From Acanthosepion esculentum (lineage: Eukaryota > Mollusca > Cephalopoda > Sepiida > Sepiidae), in NCBI GenBank assembly GCA_964036315.1, contig OZ038480.1, positions 12,207,305 through 12,271,304 on the forward strand: a DNA stretch of 64,000 nucleotides, in the 5' to 3' direction. The notes beneath the pieces are model-generated. The model was not told where the DNA came from and searched no databases. It was given only the letters and a program-made list of their open reading frames with translations. The translations under genes and the position numbers were made by a program. This document shows positions 31,646 to 43,030 of this stretch, piece after piece; position 1 is the stretch's first letter, and each line of letters starts with the position of its first letter.

Positions 31646-32299
31646 ATTTTCTCTCGCCATCACCACATCTAAAAATTTCTTCCGGTTTCCTACTTACCTG
31701 ATAACTACGAAATATAGACAGATCAGGGTATCGATTGCTGATTTTCAAGGCAGGCAGAGCCTTCTCATTTGGAAAAAAAACTGTCGCAACACAATCTTCC
31801 TGATTTTCATTTAATTCGATATTTTTTCCTCGTGTTTGCTATGATTACTTTGGTTAAATGTCAATAATAATTAGTTTGGTAAATATTTATTTGAGAATAT
31901 CTGTCCGCTGCGGCATTTGAACTCAGTCCAGCCATGTTGACCTTGCTGCAGGTTTATAAACCATTACTTCTTTTTTCCTTCTTTTTCCTTCTTTTTTTCC
32001 TACTGAACTGCTTCTACGCTTACCTCTTCCTATGAAGAATGGGGTCCAGAGACATTTATACACTCGCCGTTTGCCATATGGCACCGGTGATTCGATCATT
32101 TGCTATCAAGTTTCCGATATTATTCCAAGAACGTAAGTCGTAAACAAATAAAGAAAATGCATATTAGTAACGGTTTATCCATCGTGATATAAAACAAAAA
32201 CAAAACAAAAAAAGTGTCTTTAAAAAAATAATAATCCGTAGATTAGGAGGAGGGATTAGCGCTCAAGTGAACTTCGCACGTATTGTTCCCGGCAACATA
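31646..32299. other. No gene seen
   Basis: Mixed DNA. T-rich and CT-rich patches near 31965-32010. Confidence 0.5.
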
Positions 32300-33310
32300 T
32301 GTACCTTTCCAGAATCTACTTGAATTGTCTGCTGATCCAAGCAGATGCGAATTACGAAGCGACAAGGTTGGGTTTCTGGTTAGAAAGAGAGAAGACAAAT
32401 GAATAAAAGCGAGTGAACAGCGGGTAAGCGGGAAGTAATCTGAGATGGAATGGATGCTGACCTAATCAAAAACTGATGTATCAAATCGAATTAAGTACAA
32501 AACGATTGGTCTTGGTCAGGCAGTGATCGAACCTCGAACAGAGAGAGTGTGTGTGTGAGAGAAAGAGAGAGAGAGAGATAAAGCGAGAGAGAGAGTAGGC
32601 TTGATATGCACGACGGTGTGATCTTGCCGGAGATTTTGGCTGGAGCAGACCGCCGAAGAGCAGGGAAAGAATAGAGACTGAGAACGGGAGGAGGCGGGAA
32701 GTTAAGATGTCGGTATCCGGTCTATTCGGCGCCAATACTAACATTGTTTCGCTAGCTCGCTACCCTCCCTTACACCTTGCCGCTCAGCATCCAGCTGATC
32801 ACTGCTGATTTGGGATCGTTCATTTTCCCAGTGTCTCTTGCTTGTCAAAAATGTCCGAGCAATGGCAAAGATATCGACCTACCTGCCAATTCTTCACCCA
32901 ACGCTTCCCGCCACGCCATCTTATTTTCTCTTCGTCTCTTCCCTCTTTCCTCTTTTCACTAAGCACTCAACCAAAGATTCCCTCTTACTTTCGATTCAGG
33001 ACTTGATCCTTCTCTGAACAATTAACTCCGGTTGGAATGCGATATTTTCCTAATCGGCCTCGACAAAACGATATTACCTAAAAACATGGCCGAACAAACT
33101 CAACCGTCGTGTACACTTCGGAATGATAGGCTTAGGACACGCCTTCTCAAATTATTAGCTATGATGTTCTTTTTACAGACAGAAAACTCACGGATATTTC
33201 ATGCCAAACAAACTTTACGCCATTAATGTTATACGTCATCGGGTCATATCTAGATGCGACTTAAACGTTATTTCCTTTCACCTTAATTCTTTTCAGCGTT
33301 TTGACCGTCG
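32300..33310. other. Unique, GC-richer DNA; possible promoter or untranslated exon
   Basis: The only sizeable stretch without repeat families or (TA)n tracts. It has a purine-rich run at 32540-32595, then CG-containing sequence (CGCTAGCTCGCTACCC, CTTGCCGCTCAGCATCC) and pyrimidine-rich tracts at 32915-32960. Open frames are short (61-87 codons) and lack domains. It could be the 5' region of a gene, but nothing decides that here. Confidence 0.3.
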
Positions 33311-33429
33311 ATCTATGGCAGTAAGTAAGCAGAGATGATCAGACATAAGTGATAAGAAAATAAACCAATACGGCTGAAATAAACGGTAATATTAATCCGT
33401 TTCCTTATAAGGAAACATTCTGTATCCAT

Positions 33430-34060
33430 TGACCGAGCAGTCAGTACTGTTGTAAGTTAAAATTTATAAAATCTTTGTCTTAAAACAATTTTTTCATGAA
33501 AAATAGTTTTCTTATGCCCCGCAGCTGTTATAGCTCTTTCCAGTATTGACGGGAGTTTCCTTCCTTGTTTTTTGTTTAGGGTAATGTGGAACATCAGAAT
33601 TTTGATAGTCTATTCTCTGTTCGATTTACCTGTCCTATTCATTTTAGTTGTTACTATTGTTGGAAGTCCTCAAGTGATGTAGTTTCTCTTATCTGGTAAA
33701 ATTCTTTGGGATTCTTTAAAGCCTCTCCCCAAGGTTCGAGGAAGGATGGTTCTCGCTGAGGCCGGCTCGCTTCACTCGCTCGAAGACATTTTAGCAATAT
33801 ATATAAGGTGTTACTGTCGGTTGAATTTATAAAATCTTTCCATTAAAACATTTTTCAAGAAAATAGCTTTCTCGTGTATTGATGGAGTTTCCTTCCTAAC
33901 CTTTGGTCTGAAGCAGCGTGGAAAGTCGAAATCTTGATTATGTTATTATTTTCACTTCGTGTTATATGTGCTATCGATTTTAGTAGCAGCTGTTGTTGAA
34001 AGTCCTCAAGTGATGTCGTTAACTGTTCATTGTGATTCTGTAGCGCCAGTCAACGTGCTT
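33430..34060. repeat. Local tandem duplication, ~370-bp spacing
   Basis: About 33455-33690 and 33825-34040 align. Shared are ATTTATAAAATCTTT, GGAGTTTCCTTCCT, TGTTGGAAGTCCTCAAGTGATGT-type and ATTTTAGTAG/TTTTAGTTG segments. Neither copy is coding. Confidence 0.75.
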
Positions 34061-34375
34061 CAAAGAAGACTGGTCATCTCTAAGACCTATATTTGCTCGA
34101 AGTCAGTTTTCGTAATTGATCTCAGAAAGCGGCTGTATACAGTTGATAGTTTACATATTTTTTAACGACTTTGCCGCTTTGCTTGACATTCATATGAATG
34201 TTGCGATCTTACAAAGTTATTTACGAAAGTGACTCGGGTTTTTGGTTAATTTTTCGGTTTTGTAACAACCTTCGGTGTTAGACGTATCGACCCCTAACAC
34301 GGCCTTTTTTTATGTTCAATTTCTTTATCTTCTCTGCGAAAATTGTTATAACTGATCCATATACACAAAGCCTGG
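34061..34375. other. No gene seen
   Basis: No recognised feature. Confidence 0.45.
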
Positions 34376-34650
34376 GAATTTCGACGTTGTGTAATGGTTA
34401 ACAAGCTTGTCTCGCCAGAACAATTACGACTGAGTAGTGAGTTCAATCCTCACTGGGTGCCCCATACTTTCGGCCTTGTGCCACATCTAAGCTACGCTTA
34501 GAAAATCACTTGGGATCCTCGAGGCGGTGTAATGGTTAGCAAGCATGTCTCGCTAGATCAATTACGACTGAACAGTGAGTTCGATCCTTACTAAATGCTC
34601 CATACTTTCGGACTTGTGCCACATCTAAACTACGCTTGGAAAATCACTAT
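34376..34650 (+). repeat. SINE family S2, tandem pair
   Basis: Two units, about 34376-34510 and 34512-34650. Both have GTGTAATGGTTA.CAAGC and B-box GTTC(A/G)ATCCT.ACT, each followed by TACTTTCGG.CTTGTGCCACATC. The acceptor sides are more worn than at 21263. Confidence 0.8.
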
Positions 34651-34689
34651 ATACGGAAAGCCTAGTTAAAAACAGAAAATGTTTATGTA

Positions 34690-34925
34690 TTGTTAGCCAA
34701 AGGATCCGCCATAGGTGATTCTATGGTTTCCGTAACAAGTACCATTTTTCCTCGGTGAAGTTTCTTAGCCCTACGCCTACCCGGTTAGACTTCAGAATTG
34801 TTCTTTGAGAATGGTTGTGAATAAAGGCTTAGAGGCCAGTCTACCGTTCTATTAACCACCAGCTGCGTGGAGGGGGAGAAGAGATAGATTCATCTCTATT
34901 CTACATGCATATCCATAAATTATAA
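34690..34925 (-). repeat. SINE family S4-type fragment
   Basis: Plus strand shows CGGTGAAGTTTCTTAGCCC, CGCCTACCCGGTTAGACTTC and CCACCAGCTGCGTGGAGGG. These resemble the S4 tails at 36300-36360 and 40510-40640. Confidence 0.5.
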
Positions 34926-35290
34926 GTATACTTACCTGGCACATGCCTGGTAGGTTTTTATCAACTTTCAGTTGCGTCTCAGGCTTCGGGCAGAGTACGA
35001 TTCGGTGGTGGCTCCTTCAGAAGACAGTGGCGCAACTGAGGAAAATCACACTGTGAGGTGCCTAAACCTGAGGAGCAGATACTCGAGGCTACACTCTCTC
35101 ATTGCACCAGAGAGATGGATCGATGCACGCAAACAAAGCCAGCGCAACCAACGGTTCCGGGGGTTCGGGGAATTTTAGCTCGAATGTACGCGCCAGGGTT
35201 CCCTACATTAAACCCGATCTTGTGTCACATCCCGTCTCAGTGGGTAGGTCCAGGGTAAATATTTATAAATAAGTATAATATAGAGTTACT
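34926..35290. other. GC-richer segment, origin unclear
   Basis: Contains ATACTTACCTGGCA at 34928-34941, identical to the 5' end of U1 snRNA for 14 nt, after which the similarity stops. The rest (GTTGCGTCTCAGGCTTCGGG onward) has fair complexity but no frame with a known domain. May be a SINE central domain. Confidence 0.3.
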
Positions 35291-35299
35291 AATACTCTG

Positions 35300-35540
35300 A
35301 TAATTTAGATTGGTTGAATTTTGCGACATGTCAACCAATTTTGGGTTATTTAATATCGCAATTCGTACGGTGCAACCAGTGGAGATCGAACTCACTGCTC
35401 AGAAGTAGTGTCATTTTAGGTTGGCTGATTTTAGGTTATGCCGATCCCTTTTGGCTTATTACAAAGCAAACTTTGTACGGGGCTCCCAGTAAGGATCGAA
35501 CTCACTACTCAGTAGTAATGGACGACTGGACGAAATCCGT
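35300..35540 (-). repeat. S6 head and S2 SINE fragments
   Basis: Two CGACATGTCAACC / GCCGATCCC-type heads with GGGTTATTTAA, each followed by an inverted S2 T-arm/B-box (GATCGAACTCACT) at about 35385 and 35495. Confidence 0.6.
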
Positions 35541-35699
35541 AAAGCATTACCCAACGTTCTTCTTTTTTAAATGCTGTCTCGTAAGGGGTCATGGCTCACC
35601 GAAAGTTTTTTTTTTTTTTTAATTATTTTTGAATTCCCACAAATTCTTAGTTTGTGCTGTCAGAATTTGGTTTTGTATTCAGAGTATCCTCATCCAAAG

Positions 35700-36265
35700 C
35701 TAGAGAGGCCAGTTTACCCTGTGCGTCGTAGGTATGACGATAAACTACATCCGCGTCCTGGGTATGACGATAAACTACCTCTGCGTTCTGGGTAAGACGA
35801 TAAACTACCTCCGCGTGCTGGGTATGACGATAAATTACGTCCGCGTCCTGGGTAAGACGAGAAACTACATCCGCGTCCTGGGTATGACGATAAACTACAT
35901 CCGCGTCCTGGGTATGACGATAAACTAACTCCGCGTTCTGGGTAAGACGATAAACTACCTCCGCGTCATGGGTATGACGATAAATTACGTCCGCGTCCTG
36001 GGTAAGACGAGAAACTACATCCGCGTCCTGGGTATGACGATAAACTACCTCCGCGTCCTGGGTATGACGATAAATTACGTCCGCGTCCTGGGTAAGATGA
36101 GAAGCTACATCCGCGTCCTGGGTATGACGATAAACTACCTCCGCGTCCTGGGTATGACGATAAACTAAATCCGCGCCCTGGGTATGACGATAAACTACCT
36201 CCGCGTCCTGGGTAAGACGATAAACTACATCCGCGTCCTGGGTATGACGATAAACTACGTCCAAC
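35700..36265. repeat. 30-bp minisatellite, about 18 units
   Basis: Unit TGGGTATGACGATAAACTAC plus CTCCGCGTCC. Alternation of GTATGACGA/GTAAGACGA and TAAACT/GAAACT variants gives partial higher-order patterns. The 30-bp unit equals ten codons, so the minus strand stays open for 207 codons as a YRHTQDADVV-type decapeptide repeat. The same unit ends the S6 repeat at 23100-23213, the likely origin. Not considered a gene. Confidence 0.95.
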
Positions 36266-36540
36266 AGCAAAGTCTCTTTGAATTCAGAGTTGTCTTTCTT
36301 CTAAACTGGATGGCAACGAAGACTGAAGAGCCGGTGTGTCTTACTATTTGACCCATAGCTGGTGGGAAGCAGAGACGAACTCATACCATTCCCAAGATTA
36401 TTTATGCGAAAGTGAATATGACGATACTCGACTGGTATTCGAACTTGACTCTCCGATTTCACATTGGAAGCCGCCATCTATTACACGCCACCGCACATCC
36501 TAATATATTCAAATGAATATAATTTTTCTAATTTTTAGAT
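36266..36540 (-). repeat. SINE family S4
   Basis: Inverted B-box region GGTATTCGAACTTGACTCTCC at about 36440. Tail CCCATAGCTGGTGGGAAGCAG and TGGATGGCAACGAAGACTG on the plus strand. Confidence 0.65.
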
Positions 36541-36544
36541 ACGG

Positions 36545-36790
36545 TACAAGGCCGAAAGTATGGGGCACCCAGTGAGGATCGAACTCACTACTCAGTCATA
36601 ACTGATGTAGTAAGACAAGCTTACTAGCCATTACACCGTTTCGAGGAGCCAAATGATTTTCTAAGCTAGCTTAGATGTGGCACAAGGCCGAACGTATGGC
36701 GCACCCAGTGCGGATCGAACTCACTACTCAGTCGTAATTGTTCTAACGAAACAAAATTGCTTACTATTACACTACGTCGAAGTGCCCTAA
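36545..36790 (-). repeat. SINE family S2, tandem pair (inverted)
   Basis: Plus strand shows two AAGGCCGAA.GTATGG.GCACCCAGTG...GATCGAACTCACTACTCAGTC blocks, at about 36550 and 36680. These are the complement of the 21263 pair. Confidence 0.85.
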
Positions 36791-36952
36791 ATCAATAATA
36801 AATATGAAACCTAGAGATCAGAGACGGCGATGAAGTTAGATTTGTCCTTTTCATTTATATGCCCCATTATGTTGTCGATCTGCCATTACAGTAAAATGCT
36901 ATAGCAAGTGGGATTCGTACTCGAATCTCCCGGTGTGTGTGTGTGTGTGTGT

Positions 36953-36986
<34 letters not shown>

Positions 36987-38275
36987 AGGGGCCTCCTCGG
37001 TTTATTTCTGCTTCAACCCTATCTACTCTCGACCTGGGTAACGATGAACAGCAGCCAAAATTATAATTATGATAAAAATGTACAAATTTAAAAAAAAAAG
37101 AAAGAAAAAAAAAAAGTTTTTTTGACAGATTGCAAAGAAAAAATCAGCAAAAATTCTTCAACATCGGTTCTAAACCCGGTGGGGAGTGGGGGTGAATTCC
37201 GCCACCGAAACAAAAGGGGATTCTTTCAGCGGTTCAGTGGTGGAAGAAAACCTTTTTTTTTTTAACTTTTTCTTGTTTCTTCTTTATAGAATTTAGAACC
37301 CGTGATGAGCATCATCAAAAGACGGATTGTAAATCTTATATTCAATATAGATTCGCCCTGACATTTTATTGAACTTTTCGTTTATTGATTCAAAATACCC
37401 TGGCACTGGATTAAACATTTTGCCTATTGAAGTATGCTTCAGCTTAATTGTTATCTATGAATTAAAACAACATACTGTACATGTATTTAAGTTTTAAAAA
37501 CCCATCAATATTTTCTATTGCTATTAAATTTGTGAAACTCTCCAATAAAAATAACCCACGTAAATGTATATGTACTAATATGGAAAAAAAAGATTTTCAA
37601 TAACATGCATATTATTTGGAATGCACGTTTTGAGTCGTATAGTCTTGGAAAGTGGGGAGAATGACATTCTGACTTATGGTGGAATGGGTACATTGGTCGA
37701 AAAAGTTTGCGAGGCATTGTTCTAGAAATAGATAAAATAATATGTATAGCGATGATTTGTTATTTTCATCGGCGTTGCTACTGAACACGAGTCACATTTG
37801 CTTCATCATTTTACTGTAAATGAGTTACAAGTCATTGACCAAAATGAATTAAATAAATTTAACGAGCATATGAAAGAATTCATCGTGTGGTGTTGATATG
37901 ACTCAGGTTGAATTCTAATGAAGCACGATATTTAGAGCATATACGTAAATGTCAAAAAATATTTTCTTTGCCTAAAATTCAAATTTTTATTTATTTACTT
38001 TTAATATTCAACTCGCTGCACCCACAAAAACAAGGAAGGTGGCCAGCGAGAAACAAATGAAATATCCATTGGAACACGAATTTACGATTTGAATATAAAG
38101 TAACATTTTGAAATATCATGGGAAAAAGACAAAAGTTTGATTTTTATTTATTTTTTTATCTCTTAAAGTTGAAATTAATTCGATTATTTACTTAGAGTTT
38201 GCAAATAATACTGATTCGTTAAATTTTTATTTAAAAATATGAAAGTAAATTGTTTTTTTAAAATTATTTTTTCTC
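36791..38275. other. No gene; microsatellite (GT)n(AGT)n at 36934-36985
   Basis: About 1.5 kb with low-complexity A- and T-runs (37090-37115, 37250-37265). No coding or RNA signal. Confidence 0.5.
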
Positions 38276-38279
38276 AGTT

Positions 38280-38620
38280 TTTGTGATGAGATGTCATCAT
38301 TATTTACACTATTTACATTTGGGCTATTGTCTTAATCTTGGTATCACATCGTTTCGGCCGTTCTGCTCTTCGATCTTCCTCAGGTGTAGGTCCATCCGGG
38401 TAATCTACAGGTAATTCCGAACTGAACTCATTATTTAGTTCCACTGTCCATGTCCATAAATATCTCCCCCTCCGCATAGATTAAATAAACGGTTCAGTTC
38501 GGAATTCCCTATAGGTTACACGAATCGACATATATTCCTGATGAAGGTAGGAGGTCACAACAGTCGAAAGGTTGTGATAACAACAAATAAAGATGAAGAC
38601 ACTAATTCACACGTAAATAT
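38280..38620. repeat. S5 tail units in inverted arrangement
   Basis: Minus-strand unit at 38280-38400 (TTTCGGCCGTTCTGCTCTTC, CTTCCTCAGG on the plus strand). Plus-strand unit at 38530-38600 (CTGATGAAGGTAGGAGG, ACAGTCGAAAGG). A foldback with an S5 body piece between. Confidence 0.65.
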
Positions 38621-38859
38621 GTTTTTCTTTGCCATGTCTCTTCCGAACGTAAACGATTCTCTTGAGATTCCCTTTCTTAATTGTCTCTGAATTAGAATGC
38701 CTTTTGGGAAATATAGTCTGGTGTTTTCCTGTTGCTTTTTCCATGGTTTGGAATTCAGTGTTGTTCTTCTTCTAGACTGGCAGACATACAAGGCTATATT
38801 TCAAAAGATGAGTACTCTTAATTTATCGGAATACCTTAGGTAAAGACTTGTTATTAATA
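38621..38859. other. No gene seen
   Basis: Contains TTCCATGGTTTGGAATTCAGTGTT, echoed at 39430-39452 beside the LINE fragment. Confidence 0.4.
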
Positions 38860-38959
38860 TTTTTAAATGCCAGGCCCCTTCAGGATGTACGTGATTACAG
38901 TTTCTTTTGTATTATTATCTGTGAACTGCCCTGACTTCTTGGGAAGATATTTTTTTTTA

Positions 38960-39440
38960 ATCATTTCACCCAAAGCATGGTGGTAATTCAACCAGTACGC
39001 AGGTGGTTTCAGGGAGTAAAAGTGGAAGAGAAAGATAAGACCAAGTATAGGGAGGATTGATGAAAGGGCGAAAAATGAACAGGGTTCCAGAAGACAAAAG
39101 ATGGTGAATAAGGTTGCAGTTAAATTTTTGAAGATTGTAGTTATTAGGGAAGCGAGAAAACGGAAGGGAATCCACAAGTGAGAAGTGTGAGAAAAGAAAC
39201 TGTTGGAGTAGAAGTAACGGTTGCATTTAGCTATTCCAACAGTAACCGGTTGGGACCTAATTGCCAATCTAGTAACATGCTTAAATTCATGTAGGTGGGA
39301 CACCAGGAAAAAAGCTCTTTAGAACTGTTACCATGATAACATTTGTAAAAAAAAAGACAGAGGGAAGCCACGTCATATTCGTAGAGAAAGTGACTGAAGT
39401 CGAAATGGAGATTGTTTCTTGTTGCCTTCTCCATGGTTTG
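38960..39440 (-). pseudogene. Jockey/CR1-like LINE ORF C-terminal fragment
   Basis: Minus-strand pieces in different frames: DVASLCLFFYKCYHGNSSKEL (39380-39320), then SHFSLVDSLPFSRFPNNY and NLQKFNCNLIHHLLSS (39190-39100), then 3' UTR-like sequence to TTTCACCCAAAGCA at about 38960. Same family as 6104-6540 and 9035-9520. Confidence 0.75.
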
Positions 39441-39763
39441 AAATTCAATGTTGTCCTTCTACAAGACTGGTTGACGTAATTGCAAACAAGTAAAAGGAAA
39501 AAAATCGTAAGTTATTTCTGGCTGCTATTAAATCTCTGGTCAAATCTAAATGGGATTTTTCCTGCGACCTTCACATGAAAGATTCGAATTTTCAGAAGTT
39601 TTTACACCCAAACTGGTCCCCCCTCCGATTGCGTAACTTATGAATAAGGATTTGGATTTCACTTTCTAATGAACATTGGAACTCAGGAAAAAAAATTAGT
39701 ATACTTAAGGTTGAATATAATAATACTTAAAATACATACAAAACAAACAAACAAAACGAAGGA
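39441..39763. other. No gene seen
   Basis: Low-complexity ends; no recognised motif. Confidence 0.45.
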
Positions 39764-40090
39764 CACATGGCACAGTGGATAAAGGCGTTGGTTAGATCCA
39801 GTGACAGGACCCAAAGAGTGTGAGTTCAATACCCGGTTAAGGCAGTGGAGAACTTTCAGAGGGAAAAATTAACAGGAGATAACTGACATCCATTAAACAT
39901 GGCACGTGGAACAGTCTACCCCACTGAGCGAAATAAAGGGTTCAGTTCGACATTCCAACCACGTGACGAAGGCCGGAGCGCACAACGGCCGAAACGTTGT
40001 AAGAAATATGGCGACAAAGATGAGGACAATAGTCCGAATCATGTAAATAATGTACATAATACTTCGTCTCAGAAATATAGACAGATATAA
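39764..40090 (+). repeat. SINE family S5, near full length with one tail unit
   Basis: Best head of the family: ACATGGCACAGTGGATAAAGG (A-box), GAGTGTGAGTTCAATACCCGG (B-box) at about 39817. The body has CTGACATCCATTAAACATGG, GGCACGTGGAACAGTC and GAAATAAAGGGTTCAGTTCG. The single tail unit (39960-40085) has GTGACGA, GGCCG/CGGCC arms and GAAACG, then GTTGTA, completing a core-like hammerhead order without a matching stem I. Confidence 0.8.
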
Positions 40091-40239
40091 AACGAAGTAA
40101 ATAAAAACAACTCTACAAATCAAAATATTTTTGAAGCAAAAGAAATTGTTTATACAGAACATTCTTTAAAGTATTTTTTAATTTAGAATGCATTTAAATT
40201 AACATAAATATTTTGTATCTGAATTTCCGGGGTGAAAAG

Positions 40240-40440
40240 TTATCATTACTAAAACTCGGGCCAGTATCCCCATCTTTGTTGTTATGATCCCAAGGTTTCG
40301 GCCATTTTGATTACCGGTCTTCTTCAGGTGTATGTCTGTTTTTAATACGAAATTCCATGAAGGTTACTAAACTCGGCAAACACTTGAAAAAGGCCGGTGG
40401 GCACAACGGACGAAACGTGATACTCATTCAAGTCTCGTAA
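40240..40440. repeat. S5 tail units, inverted pair
   Basis: Minus-strand unit (plus strand GGTTTCGGCCATTTTGATTACC...CTTCTTCAGGTG with a gap) at 40285-40335. Plus-strand unit (GAAAAAGGCCGGTGGG, ACAACGGACGAAACG) at 40384-40420. Confidence 0.6.
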
Positions 40441-40499
40441 ACAAATTGAGAAGCATGTGGGCCACCGTTATCATCACGTTAGTTATTGCTGTTTTGCTT

Positions 40500-40740
40500 T
40501 CTATGGTAAATTGTAGGTTTTTCCGGAATGAAGTTGCTAGGCCTATACCTAACCGGTTTTGAATTAAGAGATGACCTTCTCTTAGACTAGTTATCAACCA
40601 CAGCTAAAGAGATAAGTCTGTTCTATAGATAAGGGTTGTGAAGAGATGCGTTTATATCTTTACTGAGGGTAATTGCACCTAAATGAATGCAATGAACTCG
40701 ACTGTTATTCGAACTCGGCTCCCCATTACACCAATCGCGC
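40500..40740 (-). repeat. SINE family S4
   Basis: Plus strand: GCCTATACCTAACCGGTTTTG, GACCTTCTCTTAGACTAGTT, then inverted B-box TATTCGAACTCGGCTCCCC at about 40702. Confidence 0.65.
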
Positions 40741-40744
40741 ATTT

Positions 40745-41240
40745 TTCGGTTTGTTTTGTTTTGTTTTACGGCATATCAATAGACAAGATTTTTTATTGAG
40801 AGTAATATTTTTTTTTCAAAAATTTGTTGCTGGTAATATTTTTTTTCCTTCAAAAATTTCTTGCAGGAAATATTTTCTTTCAAAAATATATTGCTTGTAA
40901 TTTGTTTTACAAAAATGTATTGCTGGTAATATATTTTCCTTCAAAAATGAATTACTGGAAATATGTAATTTTTTTCTTTTCAAAAATATTAACAGCAATA
41001 CATTCTTGAAGGAAAAAATATCACCAGCAATAAATTTGTGAAGAAAAGAAATATTACTATCAATGCATTTTTGAAGGGAAAATTATTACCAACAATACAT
41101 TTTTGAAGAAAAAATATTAACAATACATTTTTGTGGGAAAATATTAGCAGCAATACATTTTTGAAAAAAAAATTATTATAAGCAATTAAAATCTTGTCGG
41201 CATTAACTAACCCATTGAGGTTAATATGCCGTATAGCAAA
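40745..41240. repeat. Two S6 repeats in tail-to-tail inversion (~490-bp palindrome)
   Basis: The plus head TTTTGTTTTACGGCATATCAA (40750) is mirrored by TTAATATGCCGTATAGCAAAAC (41222). The ~30-bp minisatellite units face each other, meeting near 40990 (TTTTCAAAAATATTAACAGC). No spacer protein. Confidence 0.8.
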
Positions 41241-41604
41241 ACAAACTACACCAAAAAAGGAAACGAAACAAAACGAAACGAAACGAAACGAAACCCAAAA
41301 CATTTTAACTTTTGTCAATATAAAATTAAATATTTTTTCTGTAAATCCCAATCACAAATAAATTTCCCGCTCATAAATAATTTATTCACATTTTTCTATT
41401 CAATATTTTGCCTTTTTTGACATAAGCACATTACAGTAGCAGATAAAGTAAGACGGATGCAAGGGAATACATTTCTACACATGGAATTAATATATAATTT
41501 ACATTTTATTTGAATTTCATTGAATGAGCGATTTGATATATTAGCTGCTTAGAGTATTCGTTTTTTGGGGAGGGAGATTTGGTTAATGGAATTTACCTTT
41601 ATTT

Positions 41605-41608
<4 letters not shown>
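41241..41608. other. No gene; (GAAAC)n at 41262-41294
   Basis: Short ACGAAACGAAAC pentamer run. The remainder is AT-rich with no signal. Confidence 0.5.

Positions 41609-41672
<64 letters not shown>
41609..41672. repeat. (TA)n microsatellite
   Basis: TA run. Confidence 0.97.
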
Positions 41673-41675
<3 letters not shown>

Positions 41676-41784
41676 TCTACATACAACGTGTGAAAGCACG
41701 TGCGATACCGTGCCCTTGTCAGCCGTCAATAAGGGCAGATAACATGGCTTCGGTGGCAAAGGCCACTTCTGTATATATATATAT

Positions 41785-42105
41785 ATTATGAAATGGACAA
41801 AGTCCGACAATTTAAAGACATTTTTATATTTAACATTCTTTTTTTATAGATACAAGTATTTAAGTAAATGCTCTGTTTATAATGAACAGTATTAAATAAC
41901 ATTTACCGGCCTGAATGTCCGAGAAATTTTCATAGAAAATATTCGTCCTACGACGGGATTCGAACCTGTATCCTATACGGAACCGTCATATAGCCTGAAG
42001 TTTATAAGCAGTAAATTCGACCTTGCCAACTGAACGATCCTCAGTGGACGAATCGGTTAAGGCACGTCAGGCTATATGACAGTTCCGTATAGGATACAGG
42101 TATAT
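41785..42105. repeat. S1 SINEs in head-to-head inversion, both heads truncated
   Basis: The minus-strand copy ends inside the tRNA-like head at about 41998. The plus-strand head begins at about 42040 (GTGGACGAATCGGTTAAGGC) and stops at 42100 in ACAGG, where a TA tract begins. The variable arm TCC GTATA GGA is perfect here (42083-42093). Confidence 0.8.
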
Positions 42106-42551
42106 ATATTTGTACATGTACGTCTTACGTTTGAACTTGCGGATTTAGTTATCCGTTTTTTATGTATATGTATATGTGTGGCTGTTTATATGTGTGTGTA
42201 CGTATATATATATATTTCTTTTATTTATTTAGTTTGTTTATAACTTGATATTTCATTACGCCATTTATTATTTGTGTGATTGCACGTATTTGGTTTTACT
42301 TATATATGCTTGCTTCTGATGTAATTTCGTTTTGCGTTTTTGTTCTTTTTTCTTTTTAACCTCTTTTTATTCTTTATTTTTGCCCTTATTTTTATTTTCC
42401 ATTTTTGAATTTTTATTTTTCCTTTTCCCCTTTTTTGTCTTTCTTTCTTTTTCTTTCTTTGATTTTCTTCTTCTATTTTCCGTCTCGTTCTAAAATTTGT
42501 GTGCATATATGTTTAGTTATTTTAACATATGTATATATACATATATATAAA

Positions 42552-42556
<5 letters not shown>
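42106..42556. other. No gene; pyrimidine-rich tract 42305-42490
   Basis: Strongly T/C-rich on the plus strand. The minus-strand frame there is a Lys/Glu/Arg polymer and is not considered coding. Confidence 0.55.
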
Positions 42557-42600
<44 letters not shown>

Positions 42601-42673
42601 TATATACAGTTTTTATATATATGTATATATACATATGTCAAAATATATGAATATATGTATATATACATATGTT

Positions 42674-42728
<55 letters not shown>
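42557..42728. repeat. (TA)n tracts
   Basis: Two TA runs with a short ATATGT-rich link. Confidence 0.95.
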
Positions 42729-42730
42729 TA

Positions 42731-42938
42731 TTTTAAAAACAAGGAAATTATTAATGGTAATAGTCCCCAAGGGCCTTTCGTCCAACATCTCATCAGGAGC
42801 TCTTCATTTTCGTTGCTGTTCTTTTCGTTTAATTTATCAATTTTTCCAACGATTTTCTCCTGATGAGATGTTGGACGAATGAGCCTTAGGGACTATTACC
42901 ATTAATAAATTCCTTGTTTTTATAATAGTATATAGATT
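42731..42938. repeat. Foldback F8 with hammerhead-core-like arms
   Basis: Arms of about 75 bp (42735-42803 and 42857-42930) are inverted and share CAAGGAA..TTATTAATGG, ATAGTCCC and CCAACATCTCATCAGGAG. Each arm, read outward from the centre, has CTGATGA, GATGTTGGAC, then GAAA (left arm, minus strand) or GAAT (right arm). A C-rich/G-rich pairing ending in CTA follows. Stem I partners are missing. Confidence 0.75.
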
Positions 42939-42956
42939 TTGTACCTCTAAGCATTT

Positions 42957-42957
42957 G

Positions 42958-43010
<53 letters not shown>

Positions 43011-43030
43011 ATATATATATATATATATAT
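42957..43030. repeat. (ATCT)n(TA)n microsatellite
   Basis: ATCT then TA. Confidence 0.97.

Noticed and set aside
35647..36270. 207-codon minus-strand frame of decapeptide repeats
   Set aside because: A 30-bp tandem unit keeps one frame open automatically. No domain or codon signal.
42300..42506. Lys/Glu/Arg-rich frame on the minus strand
   Set aside because: Opposite strand of a pyrimidine-rich tract; composition explains it.
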